Below, piece after piece: positions 62,601 through 64,000 of a stretch of 64,000 bases of DNA (positions are counted from its first letter, which is position 1; each line of letters opens with the position of its first letter). The notes beneath the pieces are model-generated. The model was not told where the DNA came from. It ran no database searches and was given only the letters and a program-made list of their open reading frames with translations. The translations under genes and the position numbers were made by a program. Source of the stretch: Eriocheir sinensis (taxonomy: Eukaryota > Arthropoda > Malacostraca > Decapoda > Varunidae); assembly GCF_024679095.1 (NCBI RefSeq), contig NW_026111755.1, positions 1 to 64,000 on the forward strand, in the 5' to 3' direction.

Positions 62601-64000
62601 AATGCCTATTTGTATGAAAATAGATATACAAAATACACATAAAATAACCAAAATTTGTATAAAACTAGATACAAAAATACACAAAAATAATTTAAATTTG
62701 TAGGAAAATAAATATACAAAATACACATAAAATTAGGTAAATTTGTATTGAAATACATATACAAAATACACATAAAATAATGTAAATTTGAATGAAAATA
62801 TATAAACATATACACTTCAAAATAACGTAAATTTATATCAAATATATATACAAAATACACAATAAATAATGTAAATATGTATAAAAAATATATATACAAA
62901 ACACAAATAGAATAATGTAAAATCATATCAAAATAAATACACAAAATATTAATAAAATAATGTAAATTTGTATGAAAATAAAGATGCAAAATACCCATAA
63001 AATAACGCATTTTTTATAAAAATATATATACCAAAATACACATAAAATATTAAAATTTGTATTAAAATAAATATAAAAAATGCACATACAATAAAGTAAA
63101 TTTGTATTGAAATAGATATGCAAACTACATATAAAACAATGTAAATTTGTTTCAAAATATATATACGAATACACATAAAATAACGTAGATTTCTATAAAA
63201 ATATATACAAAATACACTTAAAATAATGTAAATTTGTATGAAAATAAAGATGCAAAATTCCAATAAAATAGCGCATTTCTTATAAAAATATATATACCAA
63301 AATACACATCAAATATATAAATTTGTATTGAAATAAATATACAAAATACACATACAATAAGGTAAATTTGTATTGAAAAAGATATGCAAAAATACATATA
63401 AAACAATGTAAATTTGTTTCAAAATATATATACGAATACACATAAAATAACGTAGATTTCTATAAAAATATATTTACAAAATACACATAAAATTAAGTAA
63501 ATACGTATAAAAAAATGTATACAAAATACACATAAAATAATGTAAATTCGAATCAAAATAAATGAACAAAATACCAATAAAAGAATGTGTATTTGTATAA
63601 ATATAAATATACAAAATACACATACAAAATAAACATAAAATAAGGTAAATTTGTAACGAAATATATGAACAAAATACACATAAAATAATGAAAATTTATA
63701 TGAAAATATATATACAAATACAAATAAAATACCATGAATTTGTATAAAAATATATATTCAAAATAAATATTAAATAAAGTATCTGCGTATAAAAATATAT
63801 ATACAAAGTACATATAAAATAATGTAAATTTGTATCAATATAAATCAACAAAATACCAATAAAATAATATATATTTGAATGAAAATAAGTTTACAAAATA
63901 CACATAACATAACTAAAATTTGTATTAAAATATAAACAAAAATACAGAGAAATAATTTGAGTTTGTATGAAAATAGATATACAAAATACACATAAATCTA
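59700..64000 (-). repeat. Tandem array of 1.8-1.93-kb units (two full, one partial)
   Basis: Landmarks repeat: the TTTGAATGAAAATAA variant at about 60142, 61941 and 63874 (offsets about 1800 and 1933); GAATGAGCAGAATATCAATA at 60421 and 62221; AGCAATAAAAGAATG near 60790 and 62592. The unit is shorter than the 2.95-kb cycle and resembles 4.1-5.7 and 6.9-8.0 kb, so it is a derived, deleted form that has amplified. Confidence 0.8.
59816..60025 (-). repeat. ~105-bp tandem duplication
   Basis: The stretch from ATATATACAAAATACACATA to CCATGAATTTGTATAAAAAT occurs at about 59826 and again at 59931. The matching places in the next units (about 61740 and 63660) have one copy, so this is private to the first unit. 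Confidence 0.85.

Larger units (their letters stand above)
55845..64000 (-). repeat. Satellite segment 29, T-rich strand on minus, 8.2 kb to window end
   Basis: Minus-oriented; from high to low coordinate S1 near 59740, S2 59375, S3 58760, S5 57980, S1 57465, S2 56785 and S3 56127. S4 is missing between S3 58760 and S5 57980, shortening that cycle to about 2.6 kb. From 59.7 kb on, the cycle is replaced by a shorter tandem unit. The right end is cut by the window. Confidence 0.9.

Overview
The whole 64 kb is AT-rich, non-coding satellite DNA, broken by one GC-rich SINE. I see no protein-coding gene and no functional RNA gene. The base unit is a monomer of about 44-45 bp. On its T-rich strand it begins near TTACATTATTTTATGTGTAT and ends near ATACAAAT; the exact 45-bp neighbours at 9675-9719 and 9720-9764 are good examples. 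The long open frames seen everywhere are a by-product: the monomer is a multiple of 3 bp and its T-rich strand consensus lacks TAA, TAG and TGA in all three frames.

Organism: the SINE at 25977-26354 has a tRNA-type Pol III promoter and a poly(A) tail, so this is a eukaryotic nuclear genome, most likely an animal. Long (AT)n arrays and a satellite this AT-rich would fit an invertebrate such as a decapod crustacean, but that is only an impression. Nothing in the window fixes the species.

Layout: the monomers are ordered. Marker monomers, here called S1 to S5, recur in fixed sequence (S1, S2, S3, S4, S5, then S1 again). Neighbouring markers are mostly about 0.65-0.75 kb apart (S4-S5-S1 closer), and the full cycle is about 2.95 kb, or roughly 65 monomers. 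S1 reads TTCTTTTATTGGTATTTTGT, S2 TTCTTTTATTGATATTTTGT, S3 CGTTCTTTTATCGGAATTTT, S4 CATTCTTTTATTGGAATTTT and S5 TTCGATACGAATTTAGATTA. The array is not unidirectional: it reverses orientation 28 times, giving 29 segments from one partial monomer to 8.7 kb long.

Above this lie large duplications. Inverted pairs are 5634-8834 with 17789-21009, and 23329-26635 with 33279-36109; only one arm of the second pair carries the SINE. Direct pairs include 38353-46000 with 48240-55840, about 9.9 kb apart and sharing the same internal inversion breakpoints, and 10003-12372 with 34798-38002. Younger tandem duplications of 105 bp, 123 bp, 716 bp, about 940 bp and 1.8-1.93 kb are also visible. Pure (AT)n arrays have expanded inside monomer cores at six places, and one is followed by (GATA)8.

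The picture is a heterochromatin-like, possibly pericentromeric, satellite domain evolving by unequal exchange, local tandem duplication and repeated inversion. The domain's role is inference. The repeat order, orientation switches and paired arms can be read directly in the sequence.
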